A stretch of DNA of 64,000 bases, from NCBI RefSeq assembly GCF_004402785.1, contig NZ_SOFP01000040.1, positions 6,310 to 70,309 of the forward strand. Reading direction: 5' to 3'. Source of the DNA: Cryobacterium algoritolerans. GTDB taxonomy: Bacteria; Actinomycetota; Actinomycetes; Actinomycetales; Microbacteriaceae. Below are positions 7,612-20,329 of the stretch, piece after piece. Both the position numbers and the translations under genes were made by a program. A model generated the notes under the pieces. That model was given only the letters and a program-made list of their open reading frames with translations, did no database searches and was not told where the DNA came from. Positions within the stretch are counted from its first letter, which is position 1, and every line of letters starts with the position of its first letter.

Positions 7612-9646
7612 TCAGAACAGGGTGGGCGCCAGCTCAGGAGGGAGTTCCTCCGCGATCAGGGACCGCCGGGTTCGGGCGGACGCTGCGGACCGTACCGGGG
7701 CGTCCGGGAGCCCGAAGGCGAGGATGCCGGGGTTTCCACCGGCGCGGATTGCGGAGGTGGGGATTGCGGCGTCAGGATTGCCGGACTGCAGGCGGCTGCG
7801 GGCGCTCGAGCGCACGCCGCAGGTCGCGGTATCTTCCCGGCCGCGCTCGAGGCCGTGCGCGCGGATCAGCGGCTTGATTCGCGCCGCCAGCCAGATCCGG
7901 TACACCTTCGGGGCGTACGCGGCCGTCGCGTACAGCTCCTGGTAGCGCGGCATCAACTCGGGGTGGTCGCGGGCCGGCCACTGCAGGTACCAGTCCTTGA
8001 CCTCGGGGCGCAGGTGCAGCGCGGTATACATGATGTTCGACGCGCCGGCCGCCTTCGCCTGGCACAGCGCGGCATCCAGGTGCGCCTTCGGGTCGGTGAG
8101 GAACGGCAGGATCGGCAGGATCGGCATCATGAACACCGAACAGTCGACCCCGCGCTCGCGCACCGCGGTAGCGGCCCTCCGCCCGCTGGTACGGGTCGGT
8201 GTTCGTGCCGAGGGCCACCGGATGCCGGCCCCAGCTCGGTTTCGCCAGCTCCTTCCGCAGGACCTCGGCCACGTTGACCTTCACGATGATCTCGTTGTTG
8301 AAGTCTTTGCCGGAATCGAGTTCGAGGTAGGTGTGCGTGGGCCGGGCAAAACAGTTGTGGCTGATGACACCGTTCGCGATGAAATCGCCGGTACCGGTCG
8401 TGATGTCGATCATGTCCATCGTTGTGCCCAGGTCCTCAATGGACACGATCTGCAACTTTGCCGCCGACTTGACTGCGGCGCCGGCGCCGGCGATGGAGAG
8501 TTCCCGGTCGATGGCGGGCCCGACCAGGCTGAAGAACCGAGAGCGCATGGGCAGCCCGCCGGTGACCCGAACGCAGCGGACCCCATTCGGCCGGGCATTC
8601 TCCAGCACGTGGACGATGCCCACAGCAAACATCGAGCCCCGGATGTTGTCGAGAATTGCCTCATCTTTGTTGCTGATCCGCAGAATACCCTTAGAGCACG
8701 AACCCTCGGCGTCGAAAACACCGGCCAGATACCCGGCGTGCCAGTCGCCGTCGGGGTCTCGCGGCCACTGGATGAGCTCGGTGATCCGGTCATCAAAAGA
8801 CGCCTTGCCGGAGTGGATGGAGGTACGGGGGCGCCGGCTGACGGATGCCGCCGAGAACGGCCGGGTCTGAGTGCCCACTCCCTCCTGGCCGAGGAACAAA
8901 CGAGATCGGTTGAGGGCCTCGATGTCGGTCAGGGCGAGCCGGAAATGCCGTACCTTGCCTCCGCCGCCTGTGCGCCGGGGGTAGCCCCGAGCGATCACCA
9001 TCCCGTCGCCACGAATCATTCCGGTCAAGTATCCGCGCCGATAGCTCGGCTCGAAATACTTCGGCTGCGTGGCCTCCGTCAGCCCGGTGAGCCCGAAGCC
9101 CATCAGCATGTTGTTCATGGTCAGATAGGGCCGCTGCCCGTCCCCGCTCATGGCGCCCGTGACGAACTTCCACCCCCGCTCGGTGAGGAAGCGATGGTCG
9201 CCACTGGCCACCACTTCGGTTTCATCCGCGAGGGTGATGCGATAGCCGCTTTTGCGGGTATTCCACGAAGCGAGCACCGTCGTCTTCACGTATCGCCGAT
9301 ATGCGCCCACGGTCACAGTGCCGATGATGCCCTCGCCAACCCTGACCTCCCAAAGTGGCTTCTGCCGACCATCCGCCATCAGGATGAGCGTTTCCGGGCT
9401 CAGAGAATAGGAGCAGGCATGAGAGCAGCCCCGGTAGGGGTTGATGGTCCAGCCGAACGGCATCGCGCTCTGGCCGGGCACCCGATTGAGCACCGACTTG
9501 GCGAGCACCTCGTGAAAGACGATCCCCGCGAACTCGGGCGTGCGTACGCTGCGCACGAGGTTGTTCAGCGGGCCAGCCCGGGCAGCGCGCCGGCCTGCTC
9601 CGTGCTCAGTTCCTGTGCGTTCCACCTCATGCAAGTATTCGGACAC
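7612..9646 (-). pseudogene. Rv2578c-family radical SAM protein, intein-containing, internally deleted
   Basis: The first 80 residues and the sequence after the intein match the Rv2578c family of radical SAM proteins (NLVRSVRTPEFAGIVFHEVLAKS, NPYRGCSHAC, CFARPTHTYLELD, VALGTNTDPYQRAEGRYR). The iron-sulfur motif CxxxCxxC is formed only after intein removal. After GRYR (about base 8168) the frame changes: the original frame runs into unrelated residues, while the continuation RERGVDCSVFMMPILPFLTD lies in another frame and ends with the family-typical TLF at 7612. From memory of the family, about 70-75 codons of the barrel, including the SILTKG region, are missing. I therefore call the gene broken. 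A GTG at 9646 is the probable start. A sequencing or assembly deletion cannot be excluded. Confidence 0.75.
8354..9406 (-). other. Intein with LAGLIDADG homing endonuclease
   Basis: The 351-residue insert begins with Ser (SLSPETLIL, splicing block A) right after GCSHACSY and ends with GVISHN, followed by Cys+1 of the host protein. The penultimate His and terminal Asn needed for C-terminal cleavage are present, and an ASGDHRFLT segment fits the block B TxxH-type motif. Two dodecapeptide motifs, YLTGMIRGDGM and YLAGVFDAEGS, about 100 residues apart, identify a LAGLIDADG homing endonuclease. The insertion point places the third cluster cysteine of the radical SAM motif as the +1 residue. The intein frame is open from end to end, in contrast to the damaged host gene. 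Confidence 0.88.
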
Positions 9647-9688
9647 ATGTTCGAGAATTGATCAAGCGGCGCCCCAAGCCGCTCCCGG

Positions 9689-11158
9689 CTACGCGGTCAG
9701 GTTCAGCGCGGCTGCGGTGGCGGCGAGCGACGCGGCCGCGGCGGCCGGGTCGTCGGAGAGCTTCGTGCCGAGGCTCGGGATCATCTCGCGCAACTTGGGC
9801 TCCCAGGCGGGGTACTGCTCGGGGAAGCAGCGCTTGATCAGGTCGACCATGATCGGCGCCGCGGTCGACGCGCCAGGGGACGCACCGAGCAGTCCGGCGA
9901 TCGTGCCGTCGGCCGAGGCGATGACCTCGGTGCCGAACTGGAGCACTCCGCCCTGCTCGGGGTCTTTCTTCATGACCTGCACGCGCTGGCCGGCGGTGAT
10001 GAGCTCCCAGTCGGTCAGCTTGGCAGTTGGCACGAACTCCTGCAGCGCCTTGAGCTTCGTGGCTTTCGAGGCGAAAACCTCTCCGAGCAGGTATTTCATC
10101 AGCCCGAAGTTATGCGCGGCCACGGCAAGCATCGGCCCGATGTTGTGCGGACGGATCGAGAACGGCAGGTCGAACCAGGTGCTCGACTTCAGGAACTTGG
10201 GCGTGAAGCCGGCATACGGGCCGAACAAAAGCGAAGCCTCTCCATCGACGATCCGGGTGTCCAGGTGTGGCACCGACATCGGCGGGGCTCCAACGGCGGC
10301 CTTGCCGTAGACCTTGGCCTGGTGCCGGGCGACGATTTTCGGGTTCGTGGTGCGCAGGAACTGCCCACTGATCGGGAAGCCGCCGAAACCCTTGACCTCA
10401 GGGATGCCGCTCTGCTGCAGCAGGGCGAGCGCGCCGCCGCCCGCGCCGACGAAAACGAAGCGGGCGTTCACCTGGCTCGGGTGCCCGCCGACCAGGCGGC
10501 GCAGGTTCAGCCGCCAGCTGCCATCCGCGAGCTGTTTCAGGCCGGTGACCTGCTGGTTCACGTGGATGCCCGCGCCGGACTCGGCGAGGTTCTCAAAGAG
10601 GTAGCGGGTCAGGGCACCGAAGTCCACGTCGGTGCCGGAGACAATCCGGGTGGCCGCGATTTTGTGCCCCTTGGGCCGGTTGCTGGTGAGCAATGGAGTC
10701 CAGGCGCCGATCACGGCGGGGTCCTCGCTGTACTCCATGCCGTGGAACAGCGGCTCATTCTCGAGCGCCGCAAACCGCTTGCGGAGGTAGGCCACGTTGT
10801 CCTTGCCGCGCACGAACGTCATGTGCGGGGTGGAGTTGATGAAGTTGGTGGGCTCAGGCAGCGCGCCGGTCGTGACGAGGTGCGCCCACAGCTGGCGACT
10901 GATCTGGAACTGCTCATTGATGCTCACGGCCTTGTCGGCCGTGACGGAGCCGTCCTTGGCCGCGGGCATGTAGTTGAGCTCGCAGAGGGCCGCATGGCCG
11001 GTGCCCGCGTTGTTCCACGGGTTGGAGCTTTCCTGGGCGACCTCACCCAGACGCTCATAGACCTCGATGCTCCAGTCGGGCTGCAACTGCTTGATCAGGG
11101 TACCGAGGGTGGCGCTCATGATGCCGCCACCAATTAATACGACATCGACCTTCGCCAT
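9689..11158 (-). CDS. mqo: Malate:quinone oxidoreductase
   Basis: This FAD enzyme oxidises malate to oxaloacetate and passes electrons to the membrane quinone pool, replacing or assisting NAD malate dehydrogenase in the TCA cycle. The 489-residue sequence shows the N-terminal dinucleotide-binding segment VVLIGGGIMSATLG, the family blocks SSNPWNNAGTGHAALCELNY and INEQFQISRQLWAHLV, and the C-terminal GLLGASPGASTAAPIM. Length is normal for Mqo. The ATG at 11158 gives the usual MAKVDVVLIGGG start; a GTG three codons upstream is a possible alternative. It is a peripheral membrane protein and stands alone here. Confidence 0.95.
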   Translation of the reverse strand: MAKVDVVLIGGGIMSATLGTLIKQLQPDWSIEVYERLGEVAQESSNPWNNAGTGHAALCELNYMPAAKDGSVTADKAVSINEQFQISRQLWAHLVTTGALPEPTNFINSTPHMTFVRGKDNVAYLRKRFAALENEPLFHGMEYSEDPAVIGAWTPLLTSNRPKGHKIAATRIVSGTDVDFGALTRYLFENLAESGAGIHVNQQVTGLKQLADGSWRLNLRRLVGGHPSQVNARFVFVGAGGGALALLQQSGIPEVKGFGGFPISGQFLRTTNPKIVARHQAKVYGKAAVGAPPMSVPHLDTRIVDGEASLLFGPYAGFTPKFLKSSTWFDLPFSIRPHNIGPMLAVAAHNFGLMKYLLGEVFASKATKLKALQEFVPTAKLTDWELITAGQRVQVMKKDPEQGGVLQFGTEVIASADGTIAGLLGASPGASTAAPIMVDLIKRCFPEQYPAWEPKLREMIPSLGTKLSDDPAAAAASLAATAAALNLTA

Positions 11159-11208
11159 TGGATTCACACTTTTCAGTGTATCTCCGGCGAACGGATGCTC
11201 CGTGCAGC

Positions 11209-11721
11209 TCACCGCGTAACGGTCGCCCCTGGCTGCTGGCCGCGCGGTGTTTTCCGGGCGGAGGCCTGGCCCGCAGCCGGCTTGATCCGCCGGTAGGTCG
11301 CCAGGTACCGGTCAACCGGGATGCTCGCGACCGTGCGCGCGATGATGCCCAGGTCGACGTCGGCGAGGGTCTTGAACCTCAGGCAGCTCTTGCCCATGTT
11401 CAGCTTGCGGCCGGTGGCTGCCCATTCGGCGCGGAACGCGGCATCCGCCTCCGGGTCGCCGTAGAGCCCCATCAGGTGGAGCGAGCTGTAGTTCTTCTGG
11501 GCGGCGACGCTGACGTAGGCCAGCGGCTGACCGTTATAGGTGTTCGGGTAGGTCTCCAGCGGGATCACCCAGCCGGGTATCCCCCAGTACATCCCCAGCA
11601 CGTAGCCGGGCGGCATGGCGTCGCGCACAGTGTCGATCACCGGGTAGAGCACGACGCGCTGGTCCGGCTCCAGGTCGGCGAAGTAGTTCTCGACCTCTGC
11701 GGGTACGGGCTCAGTGCTCAT
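11209..11721 (-). CDS. DUF1801 (YdhG-like) protein
   Basis: The 170-residue protein reads like the DUF1801/YdhG family: an N-terminal region PAEVENYFADLEPDQRVVLYPVIDTVRDAMPPGY, an aromatic MYWGIPGWVIPL strand and a C-terminal MGKSCLRFKTLADVDLGII. Family members have an iron-chaperone-like (frataxin-like) fold but their physiological role is uncertain. The C-terminal 25 residues are basic and low in complexity (QASARKTPRGQQPGATVTR). A GGGGAG ribosome binding site directly precedes the ATG. The gene lies 50 bp upstream of mqo in the same direction, so the two may share a transcript. Confidence 0.7.
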   Translation of the reverse strand: MSTEPVPAEVENYFADLEPDQRVVLYPVIDTVRDAMPPGYVLGMYWGIPGWVIPLETYPNTYNGQPLAYVSVAAQKNYSSLHLMGLYGDPEADAAFRAEWAATGRKLNMGKSCLRFKTLADVDLGIIARTVASIPVDRYLATYRRIKPAAGQASARKTPRGQQPGATVTR

Positions 11722-11772
11722 CTCCCCAGAATAACCGGTGTCGCAGCCCGGCCGGCGGCCGACGTGCGGCGA

Positions 11773-14181
11773 TCAGGCCGCCGGCAACTCGGCGGGGACG
11801 ACGAGTTCGGCGGTCGGCACGGGAATGACCCGCGGCACCACGGCGGCAGCGCCATACTGCTCGAGGCGGCTCAGGGTGTGCTCGAAGCTTTCCGGCACGC
11901 CGAAGTGGAAGCCCTGGGCGCTGCGGATGCCGAGCGCGCTCAGGTGCGAAGCCATGGTCTCGTTCTCCACCCCCTCGACGATCATCGAATATTCGAGGTT
12001 GTCGCCGAAGCCCTGCAACGCGGTGAGCACCTCGCGCTGCCGGATGTCGTCAAGGTCGTCGACCAGGCTCTTGTCGATCTTGAGGATATCCATCGGCATC
12101 CGCACCAGCGAGTCGACCGAGGAATCCTGGGAGCCGTAGTCGTCCAGCGCGATCAGCAGGCCGAGATCGCGCATCCGGTCGGCCTGGGCGCGGATGGCCG
12201 GGGTCACCTTGGCCATCGACCGCTCATTCAGCTCAAGGCAGAGCGAGATCCCGGGATAGCGGTCGGCGAGGTCCTCGACAAACGTGCCGACGCGCTCGGG
12301 CAGGATCTGGCCGGCCTCCACGTTGAAGGTCATGCAGACCACGCGAGGTTCGACCAACCGGAAGTCCGCGGCCGCCGCCATGGCCTTCACCGCGACCTGC
12401 CGGGTCATCGCGTCGAGTCGGCCCAGGCCCTTCGCCTTCTCCACGATCGACGGCGGCGACAGCGGGCCCAGGTCGGGGTCGGTGTAGCGCACGAGGGCCT
12501 CAAACGCCCAGATCTGGCCGGTCACCAGGCTGACGATGGGTTGGAAGGCGAGTTCCAGCAGGTCCTCGTCGATGGCCCTGGCGATGATGTCGTTCATCTG
12601 GCTCGAGCGGTGGCTCGAGATGTTGATGCTGCTCTCGTTGGCGGAGCCGCCGCGCCGCCGGGTCTTCTTGATCGCGAGCATGGCCCGATCGGCGTCCTGC
12701 ACGAGCTGGGTCACGTCGGTCTCCCGATGGGCTGAGTACGCCAGCCCGATGCTCATCATCGGGTGGACCGTGGTCGTACCGACGGTGAGGGGTTCTCCAG
12801 TGGCGGCGAGGATGCGTTCGGCCACGAGCTTCGCTTCACCGAGGGAGGTGAGGTGGGTCAGGATGACCACGAATTCGTCACCACCGACCCGGGCGACCAG
12901 GTCGTCGGGGCGCACGACTGCCCGTAGACGTCGGCCGAGTTCGCGCAGGACCTCGTCGCCGGCCGAGTGGCCGTGCCGGTCATTCAGGCGTTTGAAGTCG
13001 TCGAGGTCGAGGAAGAGCACCGCTAGGGCCTCGGAGTAGTCCCGATGGTCGTTGATGTTCGCGAGCGCCTCCTGGAAGGCGCCATAGTTGGGCAGGCCGG
13101 TGAGCGGGTCGGTGTTCGCGCGCAGGGTCAGCCCCGCGACGTTCTGGCCGGCTTTGACCACCATTTCAGCGGTCGTGACCAGGGCGTCAAGGGCCCGGCG
13201 GTCGTTTCTGGTGAATGCACCGTCCATCGCATCCCGGCTGACCACGATGTACCGGTCTGCGCCCGGCGCCACGAACGACAGCGGCAGGCTGATCTCGCCC
13301 GGCCGAGCCGGCTCCTCCCGAACGACGACCGCCTCGACCCCGACCGAGTCGGCGACGGCCTGGCAGAGCGCCTCGGCGATCTCAGCCCCTGACCGAGCAC
13401 CGGTCTCGACATCCGCGCTCAGAGCGCTGGCGCCGGCGACCAGGCCCGCCAGCCGACGCCTCATGTCGGCGAAGACCGAGACGACCTTGACGACCGCGGC
13501 CACGATCACAATTCCGAGGAGAACCTCGAGCGTGTTCACGGTCGGACTCACCTCGACCAGGAACGGCGGTCCCTCGCTGCTCCACAGCGCCGCCAAGACC
13601 GCGATGAGGGCAGCACCGACGACCGTGCCGGTCATTCGGAGGAGGTCGAGCAACGGGCGTCCGCCACGATCGACGGAAGAATCGATGATCTGCTTGCGCA
13701 GGATCTCGACCAGGAGCACGAACCCGAGGTAGCCCACACTCGCTGCCGCCACCGCGGCGAGATCGATGAGCCCGAAGGCCAGGAACCAGGTGAAGAGGAC
13801 CGCGGCAAGGAATCCGCCCAGGCTCTGAAGTCCGGCGCTGTAGAGGGCGACCGTGACGCGGCCTGCCTCAAGGAGGACTGCGAGGAACACCCCGAGAGCG
13901 ATGACCCCGATCGCCGTCTCGGTCGGCATCAGGGAGGCCAGGGCAGGGAGAGCGAGAACAGGGAGGGCGACCATCGGGCTGCGGTGCGCGACACGGCCAA
14001 GCCGTAACCAGGTGAGCTCGAGCACCCCGGCACAGAGCGCTCCGACGGCAGCGACTGCCCAGCGCTCCGGCGGAGCCGAAAGGAGGGAGGCCACCGCTGC
14101 GATGATCATCAGGATGGCGACAGCACCGAACGCTGCGAGTCCGGAGCGCCGTACGATCGCTTCCACCGAAAACCCGCCCAT
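11773..14181 (-). CDS. Membrane GGDEF-EAL cyclic-di-GMP enzyme
   Basis: The 802-residue protein has eight to nine membrane helices in the first 270 residues, a GAF-like sensor stretch (about 280-370), a GGDEF domain with intact RVGGDEF and an EAL domain with FEALVRY, ELNERSM and DDYGSQDSS. The GGDEF domain also has the inhibitory RxxD site (RPDD) exactly five residues before GGDEF, so feedback inhibition by c-di-GMP is expected. Both catalytic signatures look intact, so it could make or degrade c-di-GMP. The ATG at 14181 (MGGFSVEAIV) is chosen because the upstream extension is low-complexity. It appears monocistronic. Confidence 0.88.
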   Translation of the reverse strand: MGGFSVEAIVRRSGLAAFGAVAILMIIAAVASLLSAPPERWAVAAVGALCAGVLELTWLRLGRVAHRSPMVALPVLALPALASLMPTETAIGVIALGVFLAVLLEAGRVTVALYSAGLQSLGGFLAAVLFTWFLAFGLIDLAAVAAASVGYLGFVLLVEILRKQIIDSSVDRGGRPLLDLLRMTGTVVGAALIAVLAALWSSEGPPFLVEVSPTVNTLEVLLGIVIVAAVVKVVSVFADMRRRLAGLVAGASALSADVETGARSGAEIAEALCQAVADSVGVEAVVVREEPARPGEISLPLSFVAPGADRYIVVSRDAMDGAFTRNDRRALDALVTTAEMVVKAGQNVAGLTLRANTDPLTGLPNYGAFQEALANINDHRDYSEALAVLFLDLDDFKRLNDRHGHSAGDEVLRELGRRLRAVVRPDDLVARVGGDEFVVILTHLTSLGEAKLVAERILAATGEPLTVGTTTVHPMMSIGLAYSAHRETDVTQLVQDADRAMLAIKKTRRRGGSANESSINISSHRSSQMNDIIARAIDEDLLELAFQPIVSLVTGQIWAFEALVRYTDPDLGPLSPPSIVEKAKGLGRLDAMTRQVAVKAMAAAADFRLVEPRVVCMTFNVEAGQILPERVGTFVEDLADRYPGISLCLELNERSMAKVTPAIRAQADRMRDLGLLIALDDYGSQDSSVDSLVRMPMDILKIDKSLVDDLDDIRQREVLTALQGFGDNLEYSMIVEGVENETMASHLSALGIRSAQGFHFGVPESFEHTLSRLEQYGAAAVVPRVIPVPTAELVVPAELPAA

Positions 14182-14321
14182 GTTTCCAAACAGTAGTGCA
14201 CCTACCTGCCTGCCTGCGCCCCCCACTCCCGGTGTGCCCGGGGAGGATAGGCGGACCCTTCCCACGGCCGTGCGAGCGGATCGGCGCCGACCGGATCCGG
14301 CGTCGGCAGGATCCGCTCGGG

Positions 14322-15440
<1,119 letters not shown>

Positions 15441-16778
15441 CTAGCGGCCGGTGCCGCCGTGCACGATCGCGTCGTCGGTGGCGTCGAGCCCGAACGCAGT
15501 GTGCACCACCCGAAGCGCCTCGTTGATGGTATCGGCGCGCGTGACGACGGAGATTCGGATCTCACTGGTCGAGATCATCTCGATGTTGATCCCGGCCTCG
15601 TAGAGCGCCTCGAACAGGCGGGCCGAGACACCGGTGTTGGTGCGCATCCCGGCGCCGACAAGGGCGAGCTTGCCGATCTGGTCGTCGTACTGCAGGCCGG
15701 CGAAACCCACGTTGTCCTGCTCGTTGGTCAGCGCAGTGAGCACCTGTTGGCCCTCCGACTTGGGGAGAGTGAAGGAGATATCGGTCAACCCGGTGGACGC
15801 GGCTGACACGTTCTGCACGATCATGTCCACGTTGGCGTTCGTCTTCGCGACGATCTTGAAGATCTGCGCGGCCTTGCCGGGGATGTCGGGGACACCGACG
15901 ACCGTGACCTTCGCTTCGCTCAGGTCGGCGGCGACCCCGGCGATGATTGGCTCTTCCACTTTCTCTCCATTCGCGGATACGGGATTGGGCTGGGCGGCCT
16001 CGGGAACCGAGGAGATCGGGATGGCGCTGGTCGGGCTGGTCGTCTCCGAGTTGTAGACGATGGTGCCGACGTTGTTGTTGAACGAGGACCGCACGTGCAG
16101 GGTCACCCCGTGCCGCCTGGCGTATTCCACCGCGCGAATGTAGAGGACCTTGGCGCCGGCGGCGGCGAGTTCGAGCATTTCCTCACTGGTGATCCGGTCG
16201 AGCTTGCGAGCGCGCGGCACCACGCGAGGGTCGGCCGTGAAGACGCCGTCGACATCGGTGTAGATCTCGCAGATGTCGGCGCCGAGGGCGGCGGCGAGGG
16301 CGACGGCCGTGGTGTCGGAGCCGCCGCGGCCGAGCGTGGTGATGTCCTTGGTGTCGCGGTTGAAGCCCTGGAAGCCGGCGACGATCGCCACCGCGCCGTC
16401 GTCGAGTGCGTCGCGGATGCGGCCCGGCGTCACGTCGACGATGCGCGCGGCGCCGTGCTGGGCATCCGTGATCATACCGGCCTGGCTGCCGGTGAAGGAG
16501 CGAGCGTCGTAGCCCATGCTCTTGATCGCCATCGCCAGCAGCGCCATCGAGATGCGCTCGCCCGCGGTGAGGAGCATGTCCAGCTCGCGCGGGGCGGGGA
16601 TCGGCGTGACCTGGTGGGCCAGGTCAAGGAGTTCATCGGTGGAGTCGCCCATGGCGGAGACCGCGACGACGACCTCGTTGCCGGTTTTACGGGTGTCGAC
16701 GATGCGCTTGGCCACGCGCTTGATGCTTTCCGCGTCGGCGACGGATGAACCGCCGAACTTCTGCACGATCAAGCTCAC
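15441..16778 (-). CDS. lysC: Aspartate kinase
   Basis: Aspartate kinase catalyses the first step of the aspartate-family pathway, ATP-dependent phosphorylation of aspartate. The 445-residue protein begins VSLIVQKFGGSSVADAESIKRVA, contains GRGGSDTTAVALAAAL, and ends in two ACT domains (VTVVGVPDIPGKAAQIF, LALVGAGMRTNTGVSARLF) that normally bind lysine and threonine for feedback inhibition. The GTG at 16778 is chosen because a CAGGAG site lies seven bases upstream and the family starts there, although 41 more in-frame codons exist upstream. A short Pro/Asn-rich linker (residues about 260-285) precedes the ACT pair. In relatives an internal start makes a separate beta subunit; that was not resolved here. 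Confidence 0.95.
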   Translation of the reverse strand: MSLIVQKFGGSSVADAESIKRVAKRIVDTRKTGNEVVVAVSAMGDSTDELLDLAHQVTPIPAPRELDMLLTAGERISMALLAMAIKSMGYDARSFTGSQAGMITDAQHGAARIVDVTPGRIRDALDDGAVAIVAGFQGFNRDTKDITTLGRGGSDTTAVALAAALGADICEIYTDVDGVFTADPRVVPRARKLDRITSEEMLELAAAGAKVLYIRAVEYARRHGVTLHVRSSFNNNVGTIVYNSETTSPTSAIPISSVPEAAQPNPVSANGEKVEEPIIAGVAADLSEAKVTVVGVPDIPGKAAQIFKIVAKTNANVDMIVQNVSAASTGLTDISFTLPKSEGQQVLTALTNEQDNVGFAGLQYDDQIGKLALVGAGMRTNTGVSARLFEALYEAGINIEMISTSEIRISVVTRADTINEALRVVHTAFGLDATDDAIVHGGTGR

Positions 16779-16967
16779 GTCGGACTCCTGAACATCGGAT
16801 AGGCGGGCACGGCCCAAGATCTCATCATAAATGCGTTTGTATTCGGCGGCGGCAATGTGACGCTGTGCATCGGGTGGCGGTGGTCCGATCGGGTGGTCCA
16901 ATCGCGTGGTCCGACCGTGAGGACGAAGAATCGCGGACTCGCCTCGGCGGGCATCCGTCGGTGCCGG

Positions 16968-17567
16968 CTAGTGCGTGACGGTGCGGCGCCCCTCGAAGGC
17001 CCGGCCAAGGGTGACCTCGTCGGCGTATTCGAGGTCGCCACCGACCGGCAGCCCCGACGCGAGCCGGGTGACCTGGATCTCCAATGTCGTGAGCAGCCTG
17101 GACAGGTAGGTGGCAGTGGCCTCGCCCTCGAGGTTGGGGTCGGTGGCGATGATGACCTCCTGCACCGTGTTGTCGGCGAGCCGTTGCATCAGTTGACGGA
17201 TGCGCAGGTCGTCGGGACCGATGCCGTCGATGGGGCTGATGGCCCCGCCGAGCACGTGGTAGAGCCCCTTGAACTCCCGGGTGCGTTCGATCGCGACGAC
17301 GTCCTTGGCCTCCTCGACCACGCAGATCATGGCCGGGTTGCGCCGGGGGTCGCGACAGATCAGGCAGGTCTCCTGCTCGGAGACGTTGCCACAGATCGAA
17401 CAGAAGCGCACCTTGTCGCGCACCTCGAGCAGCACGTTCGCGAGCCGGGTCACATCGAACTGTTCGGTCTGCAGGATATGGAATGCGATGCGCTGGGCGG
17501 ATTTCGGGCCGATGCCGGGGAGCCGGCCGAGTTCGTCGATCAGTTCCTGAACGATGCCTTCGTACAT
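16968..17567 (-). CDS. recR: Recombination mediator protein RecR
   Basis: RecR works with RecO/RecF to load RecA on gapped DNA. The 199-residue protein shows the N-terminal helix-hairpin-helix [20 protein letters not shown], a four-cysteine zinc finger ([19 protein letters not shown]) and the Toprim domain ([34 protein letters not shown]). The start lies three bases after the dnaX stop, so the two are cotranscribed, as in most actinobacteria. The 190-bp gap to lysC downstream probably contains the lysC promoter. Confidence 0.96.
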   Translation of the reverse strand: MYEGIVQELIDELGRLPGIGPKSAQRIAFHILQTEQFDVTRLANVLLEVRDKVRFCSICGNVSEQETCLICRDPRRNPAMICVVEEAKDVVAIERTREFKGLYHVLGGAISPIDGIGPDDLRIRQLMQRLADNTVQEVIIATDPNLEGEATATYLSRLLTTLEIQVTRLASGLPVGGDLEYADEVTLGRAFEGRRTVTH

Positions 17568-17570
17568 GGA

Positions 17571-20174
<2,604 letters not shown>

Positions 20175-20280
20175 GGGTCAATCGTAGTCGGCGCCACTGA
20201 CAGTGCGCCCCGGGGTGTGGACGGTGCCGCGAAGCATCCGTCGTCACCGGCCCATTGGCGGCGCGGGCCTGCGTGCAACG

Positions 20281-20319
20281 CGCGTACGGCCGCCCCGGAA
20301 ACCGGGACGGCCGTACGCG
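20281..20319 (-). terminator. Hairpin terminator after ackA
   Basis: CGCGTACGGCCG (20281-20292) pairs perfectly with CGGCCGTACGCG (20308-20319). The 15-base interior itself can pair as CCCGG-AAA-CCGGG, so the whole forms one long hairpin with a single mismatch. It lies 10 bp after the ackA stop on the minus strand. There is no T-tract, as is common in high-GC actinobacteria. Confidence 0.75.
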
Positions 20320-20329
20320 TGATGAAGCT

